Assembly: GCA_015847255.1 (NCBI GenBank)
Contig: JADLZK010005838.1
Coordinates: 1-64,000 of the forward strand
Reading direction: 5' to 3'
Length of the DNA: 64,000 bases
DNA from: Hyparrhenia diplandra
Lineage: Eukaryota > Streptophyta > Magnoliopsida > Poales > Poaceae
The notes under the pieces: model-generated
Database searches by the model: none
Seen by the model: only the letters and a program-made list of their open reading frames with translations
Told to the model about the DNA's origin: nothing
Program-made: the position numbers and the translations under genes
Shown here: in pieces, positions 54,410 through 64,000 of the stretch
Position numbering within the stretch: the first letter of the stretch is position 1
Layout: each line of letters opens with the position of its first letter

Positions 54410-57400
54410 TACGCCCCTCGATAAAAGGATGGTCTAACTTTAATGTAACCGTAGAGACAAAGAATGGATCATAATTATACTCCATGGTCATACCCGCACT
54501 TTGGGATATCCGGGCATGAAATGGTTAGAAACAGATCACCTTAAATTCTTAAACCAAGTCACTTGGAGAGATTTTGCATAAGTTTTGAAAAGAAAACATA
54601 GCTCTACTTACTCCTTTGTGACACTCTCAAGTCTCTCAAAATATATTATATCCTCACAGTTCATTTATTATATCATATGTGGAGCTCAAGAACATGTAGC
54701 ACACTTACCTTGTATTTATTGCTAAGTCAATGTGGATCCATGGAGATAGATGTCATAAGTCATAGATCAAGATGTGTATGTGAGTCAAGATTATTATTAT
54801 CACTGCTCTCTCTAGTTGAAAATCGTCTATCTCCCTTTTTGGAACATTTATTTATTTTCCAAGCAAGGTAACCAAAGCTATTTAGTGGAGAGGTGGGTTC
54901 TACTCACCCCGGACACTTGTCCATTTTACTCTCTTATTTATTAGAGAAGTGGGCCCTACTCACCCTCGGACACTTGTCCATTATTCTTCTCTTCATTTTT
55001 GCCTTTTCTCTTTTTTTTTTTTCAGAGAGGGGGTTCTTTGACCCGTAGAACACTTGCTCATTGTCTCCTCTTTCTCACTTTTCTCTCCACTCTTAGAATT
55101 TTGAACATTTGGCTTTTTCATAGCTGTACCTTTTTTTAACAATTAAAATTATGGGAGATAGAGATTAAAACTTTTAGAGCATGGATACTTTAGTGAAAGC
55201 AAAGTGTATGTGATCTTGATCTTAGACTTTAGACAAATTTCAACATGGGTCGTGGTTTTGACAAAGCTCAACACAAGAAGGCAACAATTAATTAGATATA
55301 TCTTTAATGATTGCTACGGCTCTATTAGGATGTATCATTGATCACAAAGGAGAAGCATAACTAATGATTTTAATATTTTGAAATAAATAACTCTCCAAAG
55401 ACAAGATAAAAGAAAGAGGATCTCATTATTCTAACTTTATTATTTCTCATGTTTTAAGCAATTAAAGCATCCCAACAAGTGACAGGTATATGTAGGAATT
55501 TAATCATGCAAAACTTTGTTCATGGGTTAACAAGACATCTTTTTTCATATAGGGAAAACATACCATAACAGAAAAGACTTATTTTAATTCGAACGGAAAG
55601 TAATTTGCGAAAATTGAAAAGTTTTAGGAAGCAAACCGAAGCGGTGGACTAAGCCGAGCCCGAGTGGGACGAGGCGAGGGGCCGGTCGGCCTGGTATATG
55701 GGGCGGTCGGCCTCCCACCGACCGTGTCGGGGCAAGGTTCGTCGTCTTGAGTCGATGGTTCCGTCTTGGTTCGAATTTCTTGATTTTGGTCGCGAAGAAT
55801 TCTGTTTGGTTGTCGAGGATCTCCCCACACTTATTTTACGTTATCTTGCATACAAAGCATGGTGGAGACAAAAACATATCCGTAAATATATGGAGAATAA
55901 TTGACTCGACTTGTGGATGACTTCCATAAGAGCACTTTATTATATAATTCGAATCCTAATATTTAAAGTAAACTAATTTTAACTAAACCGAACTAACCGA
56001 ATTAATCGAACTAACTTTAAGACTTAAACGCTAAGACTTATTAACTCTAATCAAAGCAAACATATATAATAACTAGCTAATAATTTAAAAGATAGAATAG
56101 TGATACCTATCGTGATAATCGGGGGTGCTCTCCCCAAGCCGGATATTGAAGTAGTCCTTTGATTCGCCCTTGAAATTGTTCGCCTTCGGGTTCTCCTTAA
56201 ATGTTCTCCCCTGCAAATATTAATTCGCACATACCCGAAGGAACAAATTCTAGGAACATATTGTGAGCCTTCATGTGCTCACGTATTTTTGGATTTTTTT
56301 ACGTAAAAGCGTGGACCTTCATGTGCCCACATATTTTTAGGAATTTTTCTATGCAAAAAGAATGATGATGCAAAAACATATGAATGCAATATTTTGGATT
56401 TTTATTTTTATGCCGCCACAACAAGGAGTACTTGCATGGGGCTTAAAGAAATGCGATGCGTAAAAGCGGCAAACATATTTTTATGATTTTTTATGCAGGT
56501 ATAGGAAAGTAAATATGCTAAAGGAAATATGCTAATTTAAATATGCCGTGTAGAAAATAAATATGTAGATAAATCGAAGTTACCTCTCGGTGAGAATTTT
56601 GAGTACTTACTCCCATGGCGGCGCGTCATCGATGGCATCTCGCCGGAATGTCGTGGTTCGAAATGGTGCCTTCAATGATCTCGGCCAGTGGCGTAGATGA
56701 GGTGGCCGATGGAGATGGTGTTTGTTCGGTTGACGACGCGGGTAGTAGTAGGTCTTCCGAAGGTGTACTCTTGACGCCCTCTTCGGTAGGTGATGCTTCT
56801 TTCTTTTTTCCATGTCGCTTCTTTCGGAGGAGACCTTTCTTGGAGTGGCAGGTGCTTTGAGTGTTCGGTTGGTCGGGGCCGGCGAACTTCTTTAATCTTT
56901 CTTAATGTCTTCCTTGTTCGTCAACTCCGTTCCAACCGGTCTTGTGATTTTTAGCGGCGTCTCGCGTCTTGTTCTTCTTGGGTCTTGTGGTGAGGTAGGC
57001 AATAGTGGTGGTGTAAGGCCCTCTTGATGGAGTATGGGGATGAATGTTGACCCATTACTCTTGTCAAGTGGTCTACACCTCCGATCATGTCGTGCTCACT
57101 TTGATCTTCCTTGGTCACTCTTCAAGTGCATCATCTCGATCTTAATAGCCACTTGGTGATGGCGTTGCCCATGTTTTTTCGATTCGATTTGCTTGAAGGA
57201 AGATTGGATGGTGGCGGTGGGCGGCGTCTTGTTTAGTGTGCATATTTGTAGGTCGGGACTTCCACTTGTAGGAATTGGGGAAGTAAGACTTCTCCTCTTA
57301 TTGCGCAAAGTGAGTCACGCTTTGTAAAGACAAGGTAGAGATCAAGTGCATGGGCTCTGTTGGTGGGAAAACACCATCGAACCAAAATTTCATTTACTTC

Positions 57401-59770
57401 TACTCTAACCTTGTGGGCATTTTGAACAAGATAAAGATAATGTATAAGTTCTTTTTTATGACAAGGGTGGTAAGATCAGAAGATGAATCTAGCACGTAAA
57501 TCTTTTTTTAGCAAAATAAAGAGCGATCAAGAAAATGATGCTAGAAATTAAAAGGCTAACATGCCGAAGTTAACAAAATTGAATTATGTGAAACTATAAC
57601 TCTAGCATGTTTTGACTTTTCATTTATGCTATAGTAAAGAGGAATTAACGACAACTTACCTCAAGGTGTTACCTTTATTATTGGAATATGATGGCGCTAT
57701 TACACCTTGTGGTGGTCCTTCTCTCCTTCTTGAGTGGCATGTGGAGTGACAGGTGCATGTCAGGAGGAAGAGGATGGCTTGATCATCTTTAATGGAGTTG
57801 GCCTCCCTCCTTGATGCTTCTATCACCCATGAATTCCCCCATGAGTGAGTGCTTCTGATTGTGGATCTTGTCTTCGTCACTCTTCTTCTTCTTGGCTCAT
57901 TGGGAATCCGTCTTCTCTCTCTTCTCGTATCTTGCTCCATCTCTAGTGAGTTCATCTCGACCTTCCCCCAAGTTTGTTTCAAAGTTTATTCTTTTCTGCA
58001 GGGGTTAGTCCAAAATATACCAGCATCTACTATAGTTTACTATGGTTCAAAAGTCAACCTAGACACCACGTCTAATTTGATTTAGGAAGGCGTTCTAACC
58101 TAAGCACCACGCTTAATTTAAAAAGCCTTTAGAAGAAAGATCACCACACCTTATGGTTTCGAGGAATCAAACTAAACACCATGTTTAACTCGAGCCATGA
58201 AAACAATTTAAACTAAGCACCCTCGCTTAATCTAAAAGGTGTATGAAAATACTTCAAAACCTAAGCATACTATAGCAAACAATGGTAGCATGAAAGCATT
58301 ACTGTAGATTTATTCAAACAGAGATGATAGAGCATGATGAGTGTCGAGCATGCATAAAGGTAAAGATAACCAAGCTAGTGTAGCAACACGACAATAAATG
58401 TTTCTATGTATGTAATTTCAATGTTGCATAATGACTGGTTGGACATACCTTGTATTGTCATCCTTCGTTCTTCTTTACTCCAAACCCTGGCATGGTCAGT
58501 GACAAGAATACCGAAGGAAAAATATGCTCATAATGTAGGGGTATATAGTGATATATAAGTCTTTATAGTATTTCCCCTAGAGTGCTTGTTTTTAGGACAA
58601 AAAACTCGTCCTTGGGAAACTTTCAAATTATGAATCAAGATGATGAAGTGGTTTCCCTTATATTGCCAGATCTCAAAATTTCAAGCCGTAGGAAAATTCA
58701 TCAACAACCACCCTTTCTAAGAAAGAGAGTATTGGAGATCTCATGTCATGTGCGGCAAGAATTGAGATGGTAATCAATTTAGGAGTTTTCAAATGAGCAT
58801 GGACTAGGTGGAAAAGTTCCATTTATGAAGTAGTCTTTATGCTCATTGATGTTCTCCATAAAATGCGCTCCTTTTGGTCTTCCTTAGATCGTTCATAATA
58901 TTTTAGGATCGTGAGGAGACGCAAGAAAAGGGCACAAGAGGATTCATTGGGCTCAAGGATGTGGTTAAAGATGGGTTTGAAAAGAATTATCTAATTTGAA
59001 CATAGAAAGAGAGAGACAGGAGTGGCTTCTTGATGGCTTTGCTCTCTTCCTATGGCATGATTAGATATGCCATCCTTGAGGTTCCCCAATGTTCTCGTAG
59101 TAATAAAGGTGCTTTCTAAGAGATTATCTCAAAAGAGGTTTGGATTATATATGGTCTCTTGTGAAGCTGGAAGTTCATGAAACTCATCATCTAAAGAGAT
59201 ATCCAAGGGTTGAATTTCTTCTCCCCTTAAAGGTTTTTAGCGCATTGATGATTTGGGGTTGATAGCTAAGCCTTGGGATTGGAGTGATGGTGATATAGCT
59301 ATCAGAACTTCTATTTTTTTGGCTGGAGGATGATTCTTCTTCCTTTGGGTGGTCATAAAGAATGCTAGTATATGGGTTTCACTCATTTGAGTTCGTCAAA
59401 GCAAACCTTGCTTAAAAAGGGAAAGAAAAGGTTCCTCCAAAAACTGCATGATGATCATGCGCACAACACTTTCATGATGTCGGCAAAGACTCCTACCATA
59501 GAAGATATGATCCTGCTTCTCACTCCTGAGAAGTATTGCTTCATGATCATTTTGATCAACCGTAGGCGTAGCTAATGGCCAGATGTAAGGATGAGATTTA
59601 AGGATTCTAGTGGCCAGAGCTTCCGCTTAAGGGTGCAGTATAAGATAGATAAATATGGAATCAATTGATCCCACGAAGATAGAAAAAGATGAGAAGATAG
59701 AATAAAAGAAAAAAGATAAAAGTATGGTACAAGATTCAGCTATAGTTTTTCAACGTGGTCTCAAACCTTT
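54410..59770 (-). other. Non-coding interior of E
   Basis: No ORF longer than about 110 codons and no retroelement domain. Near the tract, 54893-55075 holds three imperfect repeats of a unit with AGAAGTGGGCCCTACTCACC and GGACACTTGTCCATT. 57950-58350 is clearly related to 62740-63060, including CTAAGCACCACGCTTAATTT. The rest is AT-rich and unassigned. Confidence 0.75.
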
Positions 59771-59796
59771 CTCCCAAGAACGGCGCCGGAAATGCT
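59771..59796 (-). other. Primer binding site of E
   Basis: The minus strand reads AGCATTTCCGGCGCCGTTCT then TGGGAG right after the LTR end. It is close to the TGGCGCCGTTGCCGGGGA site used by Athila elements (aspartate tRNA by family knowledge). Confidence 0.75.
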
Positions 59797-61162
59797 TGTT
59801 GGTATTTGTTAACCTACGGGAATATTATGATGGATAATCCGCAGTTTAACGGATACGGTGAGCACTTCACCCGGGAATAGGGCTTTAAATATCGAATCCA
59901 CGGGGGAGAAGGTGAGAGAGTAGGTTGAAGTGTATAGCTAAATCCGAGAGTGGCTAAAACTAGATTAAAAGAGAGGTAAGGAGTTCTATTAGGAAGGTCT
60001 TGTTCTCACTTCAAGTAAATCATTTGCACATTGTTCTTAAGAGGGGTTGTCATGAAGAAACTCTTAATAAAGGGAATCTACGCTAACAACGCAGGGCTCC
60101 TACGATTTCTATAAACGGGCGGCGTGACAAAGGACTCAATGGTATTTGTCACCACCACGATCAGCCTTAACAAGTGTCTTCACCCCGGCCTATAGAAGGT
60201 ATTCGTAATAAGCTAGTCAATCTAAGCACCACGCTTACATTAATCTAACAACTTCAACTCAAGAGCAACCAAGAATCAAAGTAATCTTATCAAAGAAATA
60301 CGAACCTTAAGAACAATAAAGACAATACCACTTACTCGAATGGAAGTCGAACAATCCACAAGATCTCGAGTTGCGCTCCAATGGCACCAACTCGGAGGGA
60401 AGAAGAAGATGGAGGCGCCGACAGCTCGGGCCTTCCTTCAACTCCGCCTCAATCGCGCTCTAATTCTCTCAACTTGAAGCTCTACTCTCAACTCTAATCT
60501 AGGGCTTCTAGTTCTACATCTTGTCTAATCTTCTACTTCTAGTTCTTGAACTAGAGCTAAGGCCGTCGACTAGATTTGGATCGATCGATATGATGATGAG
60601 TTGATCCGAGATGATTGAAGCCGGGGGCACGGGGGCTTGCTTATATATGGGTCTTCTTATGTCTCTCCGTCGGCAAAGCAATGTGGTACTAATCTTCATG
60701 GGCCTTGACAATGAGCGATGACCATTGGATCAAACCGACATTATCGACGGTTTAGATTGCGTCTTAGAGGCGGTGGGAGGAAGCTTCCGAGAGCGGGGGC
60801 AACTTGGCGCCAAGCGGGCCGATCGGCACTGGTTATTGCCGATCGGCCCGGGGGTGGGTCCCACCACGGGCCCCGCGATGCGTCGTGGCTTCCGGAGTCT
60901 TCTAGATGATGTTTTCTTTGGTGTCAAGTTTCGTTCACGTCGGGAGTAATCCGAAGCCTTCTAGACTTGTTTTGAGTTGGATTGCGTTGCGTTATGACAC
61001 ATCAATTCTGGCTTGTTTTTTTGTTAAGTCCCCGCAAATCACAACTTTACCAAAACTCATGGAAATCATTAGTAGAAACCCCTAATAAGGTTATCTAATT
61101 ATATTTTAGTCCTTTTCCATGTTTAGTTGACAATTAAAAGTATACGTTAACATGTGTCAACA
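59797..61162 (-). repeat. 5' LTR of E (right copy)
   Basis: 1366 bases matching 53003-54386. In minus sense the first bases GTTGACA pair with TGTCAAC about 30 bases in (plus positions 61126-61132 and 61155-61161). Confidence 0.9.
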
Positions 61163-62151
61163 GAGAGCAAGACATTTTGGAGCTATTCGGTATGATAAAT
61201 TTAGAGTTCTTCATCTTGTTCTTGTTCTCTACTTATCAATATAGTCATGTTCTTGAATTAGAGCAAAGTTCTTATGATATAATCTTGGTTGATGAACTAG
61301 TCTATAGCTCCTATATCATGATCTTGTCTTATAGAACATCGTGCTTAATCTATCATACATACATGTTTAGACCAAAGAGCTAGATTGATATGATGAGTTC
61401 TATCTAGAGTTAGACTTGGTTGATGTTGGGTTTGCGGGATTGATAGTCGATTTCCTTCCGGGCGGCGCTCTAGTAGAAGGACCTCGGGGGACGGGTAAGC
61501 CTTGTTAACACGCTAGAGTGATAATCACTAGTGTAGACGTGGTGTCCGGGTTAGGGGTTGCCTATCTTTTGTGGCGCATCCCACGGTTGAGGGGTAGGCG
61601 GTCGGGTTGTGACAGCCACTCGTCCGTCCCTTGTAATCCCCCACGTTGGGTGTGGCGCGGTGCAATTGCGGACAACGTCCTTTGGCGTGGGCGGTGTGAA
61701 GTAATTCAGCAGAGACCTTGGCTATCTTGACTTAGAATCTCTAACAAATAAAACATGTGTGTATATCGCTATCTTGACATGACTATCTAGGATATGCCCG
61801 CTCCATATTAGATTTATTCTTTTATTCATTCTTTTACCTTTATCCTTGAGATTGGCTTGAGTGTGTGTGTCAAGTTATCCTACTACCTATCTTGTTTTAC
61901 CCCTATTATGAGCATTGGTCTATTATACATTCGTGTTATCTTGTTCATGTCTCTATTAGATCCTTTTCCACCATGCCTTCCTTTGGGAAAATATAAATAA
62001 CGATACCACGAATATCTCGGGTGAAATGCTACAATGATAGATCCGTGCGCTTGCGGATGAATATCTTATTTGGCAAGATCTATCACCGTTGATGTACCTA
62101 GTGTTATCACCGGCACGGTGGTTTCACTTAGGAATGTCAACGACGCATTTC

Positions 62152-62161
62152 TGGCGCCGTT
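62152..62161 (+). other. Primer-site-like motif inside LTR A
   Basis: TGGCGCCGTT is preceded by AATGTCAACGACGCATTTC, which has the form of an Athila LTR end plus spacer (compare E: CCAACA then AGCATTTC). It lies about 60 bases before the LTR end defined by the target duplication. A degraded version is in A' at 1157-1178. Confidence 0.55.
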
Positions 62162-62727
62162 ATTTGAGATGGGTTCTAAACCTGTTTCTAGTGATTGCGC
62201 TTAAGAAATGCAACAATGCTATAGATGAATTCTATCTCTTAAAGTAGTCCAATGTTAAGTCTAACTTAGTAGTTATTCTCTGTCTACGTGTGTGATGCCT
62301 CTGCCTTTATTTATCATTATCATATTATTATCATTATTGGTTTACCCCCGCTAAAGTAAGCACTAGTAATGAGAACCTCTCATAAGTATGCCACTTATTA
62401 ATTATGTTTGCACCCATCTTTAGATTATTCCTCCCCTGTGGTAGAATATAAATGACAAAACCTGGATTACTCCGATTGAAATGCTACAAAGGGTATTTAT
62501 ATCGTGCGCTGCTTGGATAGACCTTTTATATTTATTTCCTTAGATTGCAAACAACACATATCACAAGTATCACATATGCATTTCCTAGCATTACTGGCTG
62601 GGGATGACAACCTAGCACATAGTAGTGTTAAGAGATGAACCACATTGAGTTTCTCTGATGCCTTTTAGCCTTAGGTGAGATTAACTCCACCTAAAGTTAT
62701 AGTGACGTTAGATTTACCAACAACAAG

Positions 62728-63490
62728 GTTGGAGTTCATCATATGTTTTGCTTCATCTCTGCTCTAAGTTCACCTCTTGACTTTCCCGAATTGGATTTGA
62801 GAGTTTTTTGCATGGTTTAGTCCAACACAATAACAAATATCTACACAAGCAATTCTTAGTTCAATAATCAAACTAGACTCCATGTCTAATTTAATTAAGG
62901 AAGGCTGTTTAACCTAAGCACCACGCTTAATTTAAAAGCCTTTGAAAGTACTCTTAAGTAGTATTTCCAAACCAAAACATACTATAGGAGACAAAGGGTA
63001 GCATGAAAGCACTATAGAGATTTATCCAAATAGAGATGAAGGAGCATGATCATGGTGAGAATTTTTTAGATGCACATGACATGGATGTATGCAAAGAACT
63101 AAACATGCAATGGATCAACTATGAGAAAACATAAACTAAGTGGAGAGAATGCATGAATTGATCAAGTAAACATGCAATGCAATGCAAGAAATTAAATGAT
63201 AACTACTCAATCAATTTATAGTCCATGAGCAAGACTTTCTCACCTTTATTAATCATATACTTACCATGATGTGCAGCTTCTATGTACATCACTTGAGATG
63301 TGTGCATTGAATTCTTGTGACTGGCGACTTCTTTTCCAATCTACATAAGGTTAGAATAATATATATGTGAATACATACCTTTGAGATGGCGAGGGTTCCA
63401 TTATTGATGAATCTTCAATGCTCGAGGCACCTGAGGTTCTTCAATGTTTCTTCTTTTCTTTTCTTGTGGAATCTTGTCGAGGAAGGTCGG
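62728..63490 (-). other. Internal region of an E-like Athila relic (L), host of D
   Basis: 62740-63060 aligns with 57950-58350 in E: AGTTCA..CTC near the start, CCTAAGCACCACGCTTAATT and GGTAGCATGAAAGCA. So D, A and E landed in an older relative of E in the same orientation. No coding region. Confidence 0.6.
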
Positions 63491-64000
63491 TGTGACAGAG
63501 CCGACCAATTTATAAGAAATCAAGTATAATTCGCAATTACTAAAGCAATCGCAGTCTACACTTGAGTCCATATAAACCTGGTATTCGAAATCTCTAAGTG
63601 ATTTCAAACTCATCAACAATACAACCAAGATCGTTGAGCTCGATGTAGTTCAAATCTGCGGTATCTTAAACCAAATTCAAATATATTATAATCGAGTGCG
63701 ATGTACACATTTATTTATAAAGTAGTTCAGAGTGCGAAGCAAGTAGTTTTCAAAACCAATTAGTAGTACAGCGGAAATAAAAAATAAGATAGTGCCAACA
63801 TAGTGTCAACCCGGTAATAGCACTAGGCGGGAAATATGGAGATTGCCATGCCCTAGGCATTATTCACCAACCACAAAGAACACACAACCGGGCTAGGAAC
63901 ATGCTAGTCGGAGTCACCGCAACTTGATGGGAAAATAGCTCGTGAGTACTCAATTGTACTCGCAAGACTTACCCGTCTCAAAACCGAGAAAATAAGGAAA
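63491..64000 (-). repeat. Probable LTR of another minus-strand element (M), cut by window end
   Basis: TGTGACAGAGCCGACC at 63491 has the form of an LTR terminus. The segment near 63940 (GAGTACTCAATTGTACTCGC, then AAGACTTACCC) resembles a common plant Ty3/gypsy LTR segment, and 6988-7330 in G has a comparable layout (GTAAGTACTCAAC). No second end is visible, so the call is tentative. Confidence 0.4.

Larger units (their letters stand above)
53003..61162 (-). mobile_element. Athila-type non-autonomous element E
   Basis: Full-length element in LTR A with an exact duplication GAGAG (52998-53002 and 61163-61167). On the minus strand: 5' LTR 61162-59797, primer site, 5.4 kb of non-coding interior, polypurine tract, 3' LTR 54386-53003. 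LTRs are 1366 and 1384 bases and nearly identical apart from small indels in GC-rich spots. No gag or pol motif is visible in any frame, so it would need proteins from an autonomous Athila. Confidence 0.92.
51235..62215 (+). mobile_element. Athila-type element A, internally deleted, interrupted by E
   Basis: Flanked by an exact duplication ATGCT (51230-51234 and 62216-62220) inside LTR D. It has only the first 58 bases of its 5' LTR (51235-51292), about 1 kb of 3' internal sequence, a polypurine tract and a full 3' LTR (52325-62215) split by E. Without E it is about 2.8 kb. No coding domain remains. Confidence 0.85.
52325..62215 (+). repeat. 3' LTR of A, split by E
   Basis: TGTTGACGGTCACTAACG at 52325 to CTTAAGAAATGCAACA at 62215. 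Removing E (53003-61162) and one copy of GAGAG leaves about 1.73 kb. TATA box TATAAAA at 52854-52860, then a CTT microsatellite (52915-52950). TGGCGCCGTT, normally a primer site, lies inside it at 62152-62161. Conserved over its right two thirds with A' (33-1228). Confidence 0.88.
50106..62722 (+). mobile_element. Solo Athila-type LTR D, interrupted by A
   Basis: TGTTGACACTTG at 50106 to GATTTACCAACA at 62722 with an exact 5-base duplication ACAAG (50101-50105 and 62723-62727). Removing A (51235-62215) and its duplication leaves a 1631-base LTR with no internal region. TATA box TATATAAG at 50561-50568; leader block GTGGGAGTGACAGTCC near 51028. The part after A (62221-62722) contains the usual LTR tail GAAATGCTACAAAGGGTATT near 62480. 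First bases pair with TGTCAACA at 50136-50143. Confidence 0.88.

Overview
The window is intergenic DNA from a large plant genome. I see no host gene, rRNA or tRNA gene. Nearly every base belongs to LTR retrotransposons of the Ty3/gypsy superfamily. Three lineages are recognisable from coding motifs and primer sites: Tekay/Del chromovirus (G), Tat (F, I, J) and Athila (A, B, C, D, E). The F integrase has the form I associate with grass Tat elements, and several LTRs are very GC-rich, so a monocot, probably a grass, is my best guess. This is an inference.

Left and centre (1-49731) are one deep nest. C (Athila; only its 3' end, 47105-49731, is seen) holds G (Tekay/Del, minus strand). The 5' LTR of G is split by F (8995-46325, target duplication caacg/caatg). 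F is split by I (13879-43782, atatg). I is split by J (19819-35676, tatat) and by solo LTR K (39066-40953, aatac). J is split by solo LTR B (28693-30012, cgagc). The left LTR of G is cut by an Athila LTR (A', 33-1228) that carries the end of a D-type LTR (1-32).

Right (49732-64000) is a second nest. The internal region of an E-like element (L) holds solo LTR D (50106-62722, acaag). D holds A (51235-62215, atgct), and A holds E (53003-61162, gagag, minus strand, non-coding). The last 510 bases (from 63491) look like the start of another minus-strand LTR.

Coding content is gag-pol only, mostly broken by stops and frameshifts. The best preserved piece is the J integrase (416 codons open). The exception is an extra gene in both Tat elements I and J. 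It lies downstream of pol on the opposite strand, has its own TATA box near the 3' LTR, carries a gypsy-type transposon domain and, in I, contains spliceosomal introns. Solo LTR K sits inside one of those introns.

A second structural theme is that every Athila-type LTR whose start is in the window begins with a short inverted repeat that folds its first 7-9 bases against bases about 30 further in. The stem pairs covary between families.
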